Shown here: in pieces, positions 1-9,539 of the stretch
How the letters are laid out: every line of letters starts with the position of its first letter
Numbering within the stretch: position 1 is the stretch's first letter
From: Rhodopirellula sp.
Lineage (GTDB): Bacteria; Planctomycetota; Planctomycetia; Pirellulales; Thermoguttaceae
Length of the DNA stretch: 64,000 bases
Direction of reading: 5' to 3'
NCBI GenBank assembly: GCA_012728855.1
Contig: JAAYEH010000681.1
Location: forward strand, 1-64,000
Program-made: the position numbers and the translations under genes
The notes under the pieces: generated by a model
Told to the model about the DNA's origin: nothing
Databases searched by the model: none
What the model saw: the letters and a program-made list of their open reading frames with translations, nothing else

Positions 1-63
1 CCTGCTCCCTGCTCCCTGCTCCCTGCTCCCTGCTCCATGCTCCCTGCTCCGTGCTCCCTGCTC
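1..63. repeat. GCTCCCT-type heptamer array upstream of the glycosyltransferase
   Basis: About nine near-perfect tandem copies of a 7-bp unit (CCTGCTC, two variant copies) run from the window edge to the ribosome binding site of the first gene, whose ATG is at 78. A four-copy array of the same heptamer lies at 1139-1166, just before the next gene. The array may extend left of the window. Seven is not a multiple of three, but the array is in the leader, so slippage would alter leader length rather than reading frame. Confidence 0.85.
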
Positions 64-77
64 TTCCGAGGTCTGCC

Positions 78-875
78 ATGTCGGTTGTTGACGTAGCTGC
101 GCCGCACGTGCGGGTGCTGGGGTCGCGGGTGGCGATGGTGTCGCTGGAAGAGACGGTGTTTCGGATCGAGGAGTGGATTCGGCGGCGCGAAGGGTGCCGG
201 CGAGTGGTCGTCACCGGGTTTCATGGGCTGTGGGAGGCGCATCGCGACCCGCAACTGCGGCACATCCTCAACTCGGCGGACCTATGGATTCCCGACGGGA
301 TCGCGCCGGTGCTGGCGGCGCGGTGCCGGAGGTTGGGCAATGTGGCGCGGATTCCCGGCGCGGAACTGATGGAGGCGTTCTTCGCACGGGCGGACTTCCT
401 CGGCTACCGCAGTTTCTTCTACGGCGACACGGAGGAAACCCTCGGCTTGTTGAAATCGGCGCTGGAAGCCAAGTATCCCGGCCATCAGGTCGCCGGCACA
501 CTCTCTCCACCCTTCGGCCCCGTCACCGCGGCAGAGGACGACGAGCACGTGCGGCGGATCAACCAGTCCAGGCCCGACGTGCTCTGGGTGGGCCTGGGGC
601 TGCCGAAGCAAGACCGCTGGATTTACGAGCACCGCCACCAGCTCGACGTGCCGGTGGCAATCGGCGTCGGCGCCGCCTTTCGGTTCTTGAGCGGCCAGGT
701 TCCCCGCGCGCCTCGCTGGGTGGGCAACATCGGTTGCGAATGGGCGTATCGGCTCGCGCGGGAACCCCGCAAGTGCTGGCGCCGCAGCCTCATCCAAGGC
801 CCGCAGTTCCTGGTGCATATGCTGCTGGACTTGGCGGGGTTGCGCGTGTACGAGGAGGGTGGGGAGGCGGAGTGA
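78..875 (+). CDS. WecG/TagA/CpsF family glycosyltransferase (GT26)
   Basis: 265-residue GT26 enzyme that would transfer a sugar or amino-sugar from a nucleotide donor to a lipid-linked acceptor during exopolysaccharide assembly at the inner membrane face. Visible family features are the WIPDG segment with its conserved Asp, the LWVGLGLPKQDRW motif, and the GVGAAFRFLSG plus C-terminal RAPRW...EWAYRL...EPRKCWRR region typical of WecG/TagA. Length is usual for the family. I prefer the ATG at 78 over 51 because GAGG lies six bases upstream and the earlier start would translate the heptamer array. The next gene is an NDP-sugar epimerase, which supports a polysaccharide role. Acceptor and sugar cannot be told from sequence. 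Confidence 0.88.
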   Translation: MSVVDVAAPHVRVLGSRVAMVSLEETVFRIEEWIRRREGCRRVVVTGFHGLWEAHRDPQLRHILNSADLWIPDGIAPVLAARCRRLGNVARIPGAELMEAFFARADFLGYRSFFYGDTEETLGLLKSALEAKYPGHQVAGTLSPPFGPVTAAEDDEHVRRINQSRPDVLWVGLGLPKQDRWIYEHRHQLDVPVAIGVGAAFRFLSGQVPRAPRWVGNIGCEWAYRLAREPRKCWRRSLIQGPQFLVHMLLDLAGLRVYEEGGEAE

Positions 876-1180
876 TGGAGTGTTGGAGTGTTGGGGCGGC
901 CGTGTTCGCTCGATTTGTTCCAACGTGGCGGGTAGAGGTGAATATGGCCGTTGGCCAAAGACCACTCGCGACTCAAACCTCCCTGGGGAGTTTCCCCAGG
1001 CTACGGTGACAGAAGGCCTTCGGCCAAAGCATGGGGACGTGATCCTGCTTCGGGAAGAAAACTTGATGCCCACCCGCATGCGAAAACACGAAGTTTTCAC
1101 CTCGCCACCCCAGTGGTCTTTCCCTTACTCCCAACTCCCCGCTCCCTGCTCCCTGCTCCCTGCTCCCCGGAGGTTGAACC
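876..1180. other. Spacer with short hairpin and heptamer array, no gene seen
   Basis: This 305-bp spacer holds a short TGGAGTGT tandem (near 876-895), a small hairpin with CCTGGGG/CCCCAGG arms around 982-1001, and the four-copy GCTCCCT array at 1139-1166. Short open frames on both strands overlap one another and none has a convincing start or family match. The ribosome binding site for the next gene (CGGAGG) begins at 1169. Confidence 0.6.
1139..1166. repeat. Four-copy CTGCTCC heptamer array
   Basis: Four tandem copies of the heptamer seen at 1-63, immediately followed by CCGGAGG, the Shine-Dalgarno sequence of the GTG-started epimerase gene. Two heptamer arrays in the leaders of two consecutive genes is a non-random placement. 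Confidence 0.85.
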
Positions 1181-2155
1181 GTGTCTGATCCTTTGATCGT
1201 TGTCGCCGGCGGTGGTGGGTTCATCGGCGGGCATTTGATTGGTTCCTTGCGGGCGCGGGGCCGCGGGCGGCTGCGGGCCGTGGATGTCAAGCCGGTTGCG
1301 GAGTGGTACCAGTCGTTTCCCGACGTCGAGAACCTCGTGCTCGACCTGCGCGAGAAGGAGCACTGCTATCGGGCGTGTGCCGATGCTGCGGAGGTCTACA
1401 ACCTGGCGGCCGACATGGGCGGCATCGAGTTCATCGAACACCACAAGGCCGCCTGCATGCTCTCCGTGCTCATCAGCACCCATATGGCGCTGGCCGCCCG
1501 CGACGCCGGCGCGGATCGCCTCTTCTATTCCTCGTCGGCCTGCGTCTACGCGGCCGACAAGCAGACCGAGGCCGACGTAACCGCGCTCAAAGAAGAGGAC
1601 GCCTATCCGGCCATGGCCGAAGACGGCTACGGCTGGGAGAAGCTGTTCAGCGAGCGGATGCACCGCCACTTCCGCGAAGATTACGGGCTGGCCACGCGGG
1701 TCGCCCGCTTCCACAACGTCTACGGGTCGCACGGCGCATGGCAGGGGGGAAGAGAAAAGGCGCCGGCGGCCATCTGCCGCAAAGTGATCGAAGCGGAGCG
1801 GGACGGGACGGGCGAGATCGAAATCTGGGGCGACGGCGAGCAGACCCGCAGCTTCATGTACATCGACGATTGCCTCAAGGGCATCGATCTGATCATGCAC
1901 AGCGAGATCGAGGAGCCCATCAACCTGGGTTCGAGCGAATTGGTGACGATCAACGAGCTGGTGAGCATGGTGGAAGACATCGCCGGCGTTCGCTTGAAGC
2001 GCCGTTACCGGCTCGACGCCCCGAAAGGCGTCCGCGGCCGTAACAGCGACAATACGAAAATCCGCGAGTATCTCGGCTGGGAACCGAGCATCCGCCTCCG
2101 CGACGGAATGGAGAAGACCTACGCGTGGATCCGGGAAGAGATGACGGGCCGATAA
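1181..2155 (+). CDS. GDP-mannose 3,5-epimerase-like SDR nucleotide-sugar epimerase
   Basis: 324-residue extended-SDR enzyme. It has the N-terminal Rossmann motif GGGGFIGGHL, then NLAADMGG, the SSSACVY segment, the YGWEK (YxxxK) catalytic pair, RFHNVYG, GGREKAPAA, WGDGEQTRSF, and GVRGRNSDN near the C-terminus. This ordered set matches GDP-mannose 3,5-epimerase, a family known best from plants and also found in bacteria, rather than generic GalE. It would use NAD to epimerise GDP-mannose to GDP-L-galactose or a related sugar for surface polysaccharide. The start is GTG at 1181, with GGAGG seven bases upstream. It follows the glycosyltransferase on the same strand. Exact substrate is inferred. 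Confidence 0.88.
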   Translation: MSDPLIVVAGGGGFIGGHLIGSLRARGRGRLRAVDVKPVAEWYQSFPDVENLVLDLREKEHCYRACADAAEVYNLAADMGGIEFIEHHKAACMLSVLISTHMALAARDAGADRLFYSSSACVYAADKQTEADVTALKEEDAYPAMAEDGYGWEKLFSERMHRHFREDYGLATRVARFHNVYGSHGAWQGGREKAPAAICRKVIEAERDGTGEIEIWGDGEQTRSFMYIDDCLKGIDLIMHSEIEEPINLGSSELVTINELVSMVEDIAGVRLKRRYRLDAPKGVRGRNSDNTKIREYLGWEPSIRLRDGMEKTYAWIREEMTGR

Positions 2156-2157
2156 CC

Positions 2158-2197
2158 GCTCAAAGTGAAAACGGCGCCTACCGTTTTCCGTTTGAGC
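2158..2197 (+). terminator. Hairpin directly after the epimerase gene
   Basis: Inverted repeat with 17-bp arms (two mismatches) and the six-base loop CGCCTA begins three bases after the epimerase stop codon. There is no following T-run, so it may be a stability hairpin or a non-canonical terminator rather than a classic intrinsic terminator. Confidence 0.5.
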
Positions 2198-2220
2198 AGG
2201 TTACCTACGCCTGCACCCGC

Positions 2221-2307
2221 CCCCACCGAATTTAACCCGGTGGAGCAATGATTGACGGCTAATCTTAGCTGGCAATCATCGCTCCACCGACACAAGGTCG
2301 GCGGTGG
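2221..2307. repeat. Head-to-head pair of CAATCAT/GCTCCACC repeats
   Basis: 2264-2307 reads TTAGCTGGCAATCATCGCTC followed by a small CCACCG hairpin. 2221-2262 is an inverted, slightly diverged copy of the same unit, so the two lie head to head like a bacterial BIME. A third, single copy is at 7561-7606. Each unit carries its own CCACC..GGTGG stem. Confidence 0.75.
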
Positions 2308-2339
2308 CGTTTGCAGTCTGACTTCACCCATTGAATCTG

Positions 2340-5300
2340 ATGTATACCGTCAATAAGAGTTTGCTGGCCCTTCTGCTGATTGCCGCCGTCTGCCTGGGCG
2401 GCCTGGTCCATTGGGTACACGGAGTGCAGAACCGCCGCCATGCCGACTTCTTTCTCCAGCGAGCGCGGACGGCCAAAGTGGAGGAAAGGCCCGAGGAAGC
2501 GGTCGAAGAATTCCGCCGCTATCTCCGCTTGGCCCCGGGCGACGCCGCCGCCCGTGCCGAGTTGGGCCTGTTGCTCGCCGAGCATTCGCGTTGGGCTGAA
2601 GCGTTTACGACGCTGGAGGAGACGCTGCGGCAGGCGCCCGACCGTCAGGACGTTCGTCGTAAACTGGCTGAAGTGGCGATCCGGTTGCGGAGGCCGTCGG
2701 ACGCCGCATCGCATCTGGCAATCCTGATCGACCGATCGCCGGACGACTCGGAACTCTGTGAACTGCTCGCCGCCACGCTGGCCGCCCGCGGGAACGATTC
2801 CTCCGCGGTGGACGCCCTGAAGACGGCGGTCGAAAAGGATCCCGATCGGTTGAGCGCTTACCTCGCCCTGAGCAACCTGCTGCGGGCAAAGCTCGGCCGC
2901 CCGGCGGAGGCCGACCAGTGGATGGACAAGGCGGTGCAGGCAAACCCGTCGTCGCCGGATGCGCATTGCCTTCGCGGAGAATACCGCCTGCGGACCGGCC
3001 GCCTGGAGCAGGCCGAGGCCGATGCCGCCGCAGCGCTGCGACTCGCGCCGGATCTGCCCGCCGCGCTGCGCCTGGCGGCCCAGTGCGCCTCGGAAGCCGG
3101 GCGTTATGACGAAGCCCGCGCCCATGGTCGGTGGGGCCTCCAGCAGGATCCGGAAGATCAGCGGATGCGGATGATCCTGGCCGATGCGGAGTTGAGTGGC
3201 GGGAATCTGGACGGGGCGGTCGCCACGGTTCGCGAGGGGCTGCGGTCCGGCCCCGGCGACGCCGCGCTGCTACACAGCCTGGCGATGATCCTCATGGGCG
3301 GCGGGAAAACGGCGGAAGCCGCCACCGTCATCGAGCAACTCGACCAGATGCGTTATCCCAAGCCGCTGGTGGCGCTGCTGGAGGCGATGCGGGCCTATCA
3401 TGAAGGTCGCTGGGTGGCGGCTCGCGACGGGTTGGAAAAGGTCCGCAAGCAGCTTGGCCCGTTCCCGGACCTGGCCCGGCAGGCGGAATATCACCTGGCC
3501 GAATGCCACGCCCGGCTTGGGCAACGCGATCAGCAACTTGCCGCTTATCGTCGGACTTTGGCCATCCAGCGCGACTTCACCGCCGCCCGTCTGAAAATGG
3601 CGGAGTTGCTGTTTGCGGAGGGGGAGATCGACGAGGCGCTGGCCCTGCACCGGCAGACGATGCAGGCCAAAGCTGCCCCGGCCAGCGGCTGGCTCCTTTG
3701 GGCCCGCCTGTTGCTGGCCGACACCCTGCGCCGGCCGCCCGCCGAGCGGGATTGGACGGAAATGGAGTCGGTGCTTAAGCAGGCGCCGGAAGAACAGACC
3801 GAAGCTTTGGAGTGGACTCTTCTCCGCGCCGATGTCCTGGCCCTGCAAGGTTCGTCGGAGGAAGCGGAGAAGCTGCTGGCGAAAGCTTGCCAGGACGATC
3901 CTTCGCAGGTCGGAGCGTGGGCGGCGCGTCTTGTTTTTGCCGAACGGCGCAAGGCATGGGAGGAGGTCGAGCGTCTGATGGACGAGGCGGCCGAACATTG
4001 TGGCGACCGCGCCCCCCTGCGGCTCGCTCGTCTACGGCAGGCGAGTGTGCGGGAACCGGCTTCTGTTCCGAAACTCTTGGAGACCTTGGCTGCCGACACG
4101 GAGAGTCTCTCGCCAGCGGAGCGTGTGCAACTCTGGCGAGGATTGCTCAGCGTCGCCACAGCGTACAAAGCCTGGCCGCAATCGTTGCGGCTCTGTGAGG
4201 AGTTGAGCCGCGAAATGCCGCAGGATGTGGGCGCTCGTGCCGTCCAAATCGATGCCGCCTCTCACGCCGGCGACCTGGACACCCTCAACCGCGCCCTGGC
4301 GGCGGTTCGCCAACTGGAGGGGCCAAGCGCGCTATGGCATTACGGCGAGGCCATGCGGATCGAGCTTGCAGCCGGAGAGGCAAATCCCGCACAAATGGCC
4401 GCCGCGCTGGCGCACCTGTCCGAGGCGCATGCCTTGCGGCCCGACTGGCCGTTGCCGCTTCTGGCTTCCGCGGCGATCCATCGCAAACAAGGAGATCTGG
4501 CCCAAGCCGCAGACGAGTGCCGGCAGGCGATCGAGTTGGGCGTGCGGGATCCCGATGTAATCCGGTCGACCGTCAACCTCCTTTACCAACAGGGACAATT
4601 CGACGACGCCTATCAACTGCTCCGGCGGATCGAGTCGCAGCAGCCGGGCATTACCCAGTCGATGGGCCGCGTCGGCTCCGAACTCAGCCTTCGTCATGCC
4701 GACCTTTCCGCCGCAGTCACGGCAGCCCGCGCGGCGGCGAAGGATTCCAGCGATCCTCAGGACTTCCTCTGGCTCGGGCAGGTGCTTGCCGTAGCTGCTG
4801 CCGGCGCCGGTTCGGCAGGCGAAGGCTCTTCGGCCGCCGACACCCTGCAGGAGGCGGAAAAGGCACTGCGTCACGGGCTGGGACTCGACCCCGCGCGGCC
4901 GGCGGCCTGGGTGTTGCTGGTGCGGTTTTTGGCCGGTGCCGGCAGGAAGGACGACGCCGAAGCAACCATCAAGAGGGCGGAAGACTCGCTCGAGCGCGAA
5001 GGCCGGCTACTCGCATTGGCGCAATGCTACAAAGCGATCGGCCTGATCGCGAAAGCGGAAGACTGTTATCGACAGGCGGTTGCCGACCGTCCGAACGACC
5101 CCGTGGTTTTGCGAAGCGCGGCGGAGTTCTACTTGCAGCAGAACCAGCCTCGGCAGGCCAAGGAGAGTGTGGAAAAGATGCTGCGGCTGGGCGAGAAGCT
5201 GAAGACCTCCGACACCCATTGGGCGAGGCGCAGCATGGCCGTGCTGATGCTCGAGGGCGGCTATCGCAACTTGCTTCCGGCAATCGCACTGGTGGACCGG

Positions 5301-6605
5301 AATCTCCAGTCACCGCAGGCGGCCAACGAGGACCGATGCGTGAAGGCGATGCTGTTGGCCTCGCACCCGCGGTTGGAAGAGCGTCGCCAGTCGGTTCGCA
5401 TGCTGGAGGAGGTGCTCCGCCAGGACCGCTCGCTGAGCAGGTATCGATTGGTGGCGGCCGACGTCTACCGCAAGCTGGGAGACTGGGGCGGCGAGGCCCG
5501 CCACATGCGTGATTTTCTGGCGTCGAATCCTTCTCATCCCGCCGCACTGGCCGCCTATGTGCGAGGAATGTTGCAGCACAACGAACTGACCGACGCGGCC
5601 GAGTGGATCAACCGACTCGAGCGGACCGCCCCCGACTCGCTGGAGACGGCCCGGCTGCGTCTGGTGTGGCTGCTGAAGCGAGGCGAGTACGACAAAGCGA
5701 CGAAGCGGCTCACCGCAATCCGGTTCAACAAGGAGGATTCCGGTCCGGCTGTCGCCGACTCTGGCCCTTCAAAGCTCGCCCGCCAGCTTCCGGATCTGCT
5801 GGCGGCACTCGCCCCGGCGGCGGCCGAGTGTCGGCACGACGCCAAGGCGGCCTCTTTCCTGGCGGCGGCGGAGAAGATGTTGCGCGAGTTGGCGGCGGTC
5901 GATCCTGCGAAGGCGATGGCCCTTGCCGGTTGGCTCGCGCACCTAGGGCGGACCGGCGAGAGCCTCGAAGTTGTCGAGCGCTATGGGCCGACGCCCCCAC
6001 CGCAGCCGCTACAGCAGACACTGTTGAAATTGCAGACCGCCTGCTTGAAACAGCCCGCGCTGGCAGAGCGGATGCTGAAGCTGGTCGGCGATTTAAGCGT
6101 TCGATTCGATCGGCCGACGGCGTTTTTGTTGATCCAGGCGGAGTTGGAGACGGCGCTAGGCCACTACCAGGAAGCGGAGAACCGCTACCGCGAGGCCGTA
6201 CAGAAGCAGCCCAGCAACGTGGTCGCCTGCAATAACCTGGCCGTGCTGCTTGCCTTGCAGAAGAAAGACCTGGACGAAGCGCTCAAGCTGGTCTCGGTGG
6301 CGATGGAGGAAGCGGGCCCGTTGGCCACGCTTCGAGACAGCCTGGCGGTCGTCCATCTCGCCCGCGGCAACGCGCAGGCCGCGGTGGAGGAACTCGACGC
6401 CGCTATCGCCGACGATCCGGCGGCAATTTTCTGGTTTCACCGCGCGTTAGTCCAAGACCGGTTGGGCCAGCCCGAGGCGGCCGTCGCTGCTCTGAAAAAA
6501 GCGGAAGAACTCGCTGAGGGGCCGGTCGAGGTACACCCGCTGGAGCGGCCGGAGTACGAACGTCTGCGGGCAGCCGTTATTCGTCCTTCGACTTCATCGT
6601 CTTGA
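2340..6605 (+). CDS. Large membrane-anchored TPR-repeat protein
   Basis: About 1,422 residues. A short basic N-terminus is followed by one hydrophobic stretch (residues ~6-26, SLLALLLIAAVCLGGL) acting as a signal anchor; everything after it is predicted helical TPR material. Repeated A..A...A and W/Y-containing 34-residue motifs are visible throughout, for example near the start (EEAVEEFRRYLRLAPGD), in the middle, and at the end (EAENRYREAVQKQPSN, NNLAVLLAL). No catalytic domain is seen. It follows glycosyltransferase and epimerase genes, and large TPR proteins are common in exopolysaccharide export loci, so an assembly scaffold role is plausible. The ATG at 2340 was chosen over TTG 2331; no clear Shine-Dalgarno sequence supports either. 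Its 3' end overlaps the convergent LolA-like gene by 29 bases. Confidence 0.85.
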   Translation: MYTVNKSLLALLLIAAVCLGGLVHWVHGVQNRRHADFFLQRARTAKVEERPEEAVEEFRRYLRLAPGDAAARAELGLLLAEHSRWAEAFTTLEETLRQAPDRQDVRRKLAEVAIRLRRPSDAASHLAILIDRSPDDSELCELLAATLAARGNDSSAVDALKTAVEKDPDRLSAYLALSNLLRAKLGRPAEADQWMDKAVQANPSSPDAHCLRGEYRLRTGRLEQAEADAAAALRLAPDLPAALRLAAQCASEAGRYDEARAHGRWGLQQDPEDQRMRMILADAELSGGNLDGAVATVREGLRSGPGDAALLHSLAMILMGGGKTAEAATVIEQLDQMRYPKPLVALLEAMRAYHEGRWVAARDGLEKVRKQLGPFPDLARQAEYHLAECHARLGQRDQQLAAYRRTLAIQRDFTAARLKMAELLFAEGEIDEALALHRQTMQAKAAPASGWLLWARLLLADTLRRPPAERDWTEMESVLKQAPEEQTEALEWTLLRADVLALQGSSEEAEKLLAKACQDDPSQVGAWAARLVFAERRKAWEEVERLMDEAAEHCGDRAPLRLARLRQASVREPASVPKLLETLAADTESLSPAERVQLWRGLLSVATAYKAWPQSLRLCEELSREMPQDVGARAVQIDAASHAGDLDTLNRALAAVRQLEGPSALWHYGEAMRIELAAGEANPAQMAAALAHLSEAHALRPDWPLPLLASAAIHRKQGDLAQAADECRQAIELGVRDPDVIRSTVNLLYQQGQFDDAYQLLRRIESQQPGITQSMGRVGSELSLRHADLSAAVTAARAAAKDSSDPQDFLWLGQVLAVAAAGAGSAGEGSSAADTLQEAEKALRHGLGLDPARPAAWVLLVRFLAGAGRKDDAEATIKRAEDSLEREGRLLALAQCYKAIGLIAKAEDCYRQAVADRPNDPVVLRSAAEFYLQQNQPRQAKESVEKMLRLGEKLKTSDTHWARRSMAVLMLEGGYRNLLPAIALVDRNLQSPQAANEDRCVKAMLLASHPRLEERRQSVRMLEEVLRQDRSLSRYRLVAADVYRKLGDWGGEARHMRDFLASNPSHPAALAAYVRGMLQHNELTDAAEWINRLERTAPDSLETARLRLVWLLKRGEYDKATKRLTAIRFNKEDSGPAVADSGPSKLARQLPDLLAALAPAAAECRHDAKAASFLAAAEKMLRELAAVDPAKAMALAGWLAHLGRTGESLEVVERYGPTPPPQPLQQTLLKLQTACLKQPALAERMLKLVGDLSVRFDRPTAFLLIQAELETALGHYQEAENRYREAVQKQPSNVVACNNLAVLLALQKKDLDEALKLVSVAMEEAGPLATLRDSLAVVHLARGNAQAAVEELDAAIADDPAAIFWFHRALVQDRLGQPEAAVAALKKAEELAEGPVEVHPLERPEYERLRAAVIRPSTSSS

Positions 6606-7341
6606 TCATATTGATCGTGCCCTCGGTCATATCCATCACTTGGACTCCTTCGGGCGGGGTGAATTCGAACGTGCCCGCCGGCACGTCGATGCCCAGTTTG
6701 ATGTTTTCGTAGGTCTGCGAGAGCATCTCGTTGTCCTTCTCGTCGAGCATCACCATCTTGTGCAAGACCCCGTCCTCCGCCCCGACCCACACCTGCATTT
6801 TCGCGGGCTGAAAGGGAACTTTCGACATGCCGGCGGTTTGGGGCGAGCCCTCGAACACGTAGGTCTTCGCGCCGTCGGATTCTTCCGTCCGCAGTAGCTT
6901 GATGCTATCGGGCTGAAGCCCTTTGAGCGGCTGCGTGATGTCGCCCGACTGCTGCTGTGCGGCATCCTCCTTGCCGGTCGCCGCGGCCAGCTTCGCGACG
7001 TCGATCTTGCTGACCATTTTCATGGTCGGCTGATAGGTCCAAATCGTGGCGCCGTCGGAGACGATGATCTGGTCCATCTTCATCATGCCCAGGTCGGTCG
7101 AAATCTTCATCCGCATTTTGCCGGGTTTTGCGAAGACCACGTCGCCTTCCATGTTGATCTTCCGGCCCATCATCGTGGTCGCCATCTTCAGGTCGGCCCG
7201 GCCGGTTTCCACCGACTCCACTTTGCTCTTCAGCTTTTCGATCACCTGTTCGGCGGTTTCCTCGGCCCGGAGGTTGGTGGGGGGTAAGGTCAGAGCCAAC
7301 ACACCGATGCCGAGAGAAAGGTAGCAGCGCGTCGCACTCAT
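6577..7341 (-). CDS. LolA-like outer-membrane lipoprotein carrier family protein
   Basis: 254-residue secreted protein with a cleavable signal peptide (hydrophobic LSLGIGVLALTL, cleavage near NLRA-EE). The mature part has the pattern of LolA/LolB-like half-barrel proteins: a helix with ETAEQVIEKLKSKVES, then beta strands such as GDVVFAKPGKMRMK, DGATIWTYQP and QVWVGAEDG. Such proteins bind lipoprotein acyl chains or other lipids in the periplasm. The ATG at 7341 is preceded by AGGAGA six bases away, which excludes the longer ORF start at 7371. The gene converges on the TPR gene. A DUF2092-type lipid-binding protein is the alternative. Confidence 0.72.
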   Translation of the reverse strand: MSATRCYLSLGIGVLALTLPPTNLRAEETAEQVIEKLKSKVESVETGRADLKMATTMMGRKINMEGDVVFAKPGKMRMKISTDLGMMKMDQIIVSDGATIWTYQPTMKMVSKIDVAKLAAATGKEDAAQQQSGDITQPLKGLQPDSIKLLRTEESDGAKTYVFEGSPQTAGMSKVPFQPAKMQVWVGAEDGVLHKMVMLDEKDNEMLSQTYENIKLGIDVPAGTFEFTPPEGVQVMDMTEGTINMIKTMKSKDE

Positions 7342-7366
7342 CGCGGGTCTCCTATGGGAAAAGACT

Positions 7367-7466
7367 GGCATGATTCAAAAGCGGGGACAGGCACCTCGCC
7401 GAACCGTGCTCTTTCACCGGCAGAAGCTATTTGGCTCGGAGCCAGTCCCCGTTTTTGAACCATGCC
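7367..7466. repeat. REP-like palindrome, GGGGACAGGCAC family (copy A)
   Basis: Outer arms GGCATGATTCAAAA and TTTTGAACCATGCC pair with one mismatch; inside lie GCGGGGACAGGCACC on the left and GAGCCAGTCCCCG on the right, with a central block containing CACCGGCAGAAGCTATTTGG. Nearly the same 100-bp sequence is at 11036-11135. It lies in the promoter region of the LolA-like gene and creates spurious N-terminal extensions on open frames. Confidence 0.9.
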
Positions 7467-7488
7467 AAAAGACTCGAAACCGGAAATG

Positions 7489-7541
7489 TTATTCTTTCTT
7501 TGCCGCTCGGTTCTTCGGACCGAGCGGCAAAGGAAGAATAA
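7489..7541. terminator. Long hairpin, possible bidirectional terminator
   Basis: Inverted repeat of about 21-bp imperfect arms: TTATTCTTTCTTTGCCGCTC on the left, answered by GAGCGGCAAAGGAAGAATAA on the right, with the loop around TTCTTCGG. T-rich and A-rich outer flanks would give a U-tract on either strand. It sits between the LolA-like gene and the kinase gene, both on the reverse strand, and could end transcription of the kinase gene's operon. Confidence 0.6.
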
Positions 7542-7560
7542 CCGCGTGCGCGCGGCGTTC

Positions 7561-7606
7561 TTAGCTGCCAATCATCGCTCCACCGGGGTGAACCCGGTGG
7601 CGGCGT
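7561..7606. repeat. Single copy of the CAATCAT/GCTCCACC repeat
   Basis: TTAGCTGCCAATCATCGCTC followed by the hairpin CCACCGGGGTGAACCCGGTGG. It matches the pair at 2221-2307. The rest of the 352-bp spacer 7342-7693 is filled by repeat copy A and the hairpin at 7489; no gene is seen. Confidence 0.75.
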
Positions 7607-7693
7607 TCTTGAGGAAATACCAGTCCTTACGATAACAGAAATTCGCTCGGCGATCGCAGTTCTTGGATTCCGCGGCGGGAACCGTTCTCCGTT

Positions 7694-9520
<1,827 letters not shown>

Positions 9521-9539
9521 CAAACCACTTCGCCGAGGG

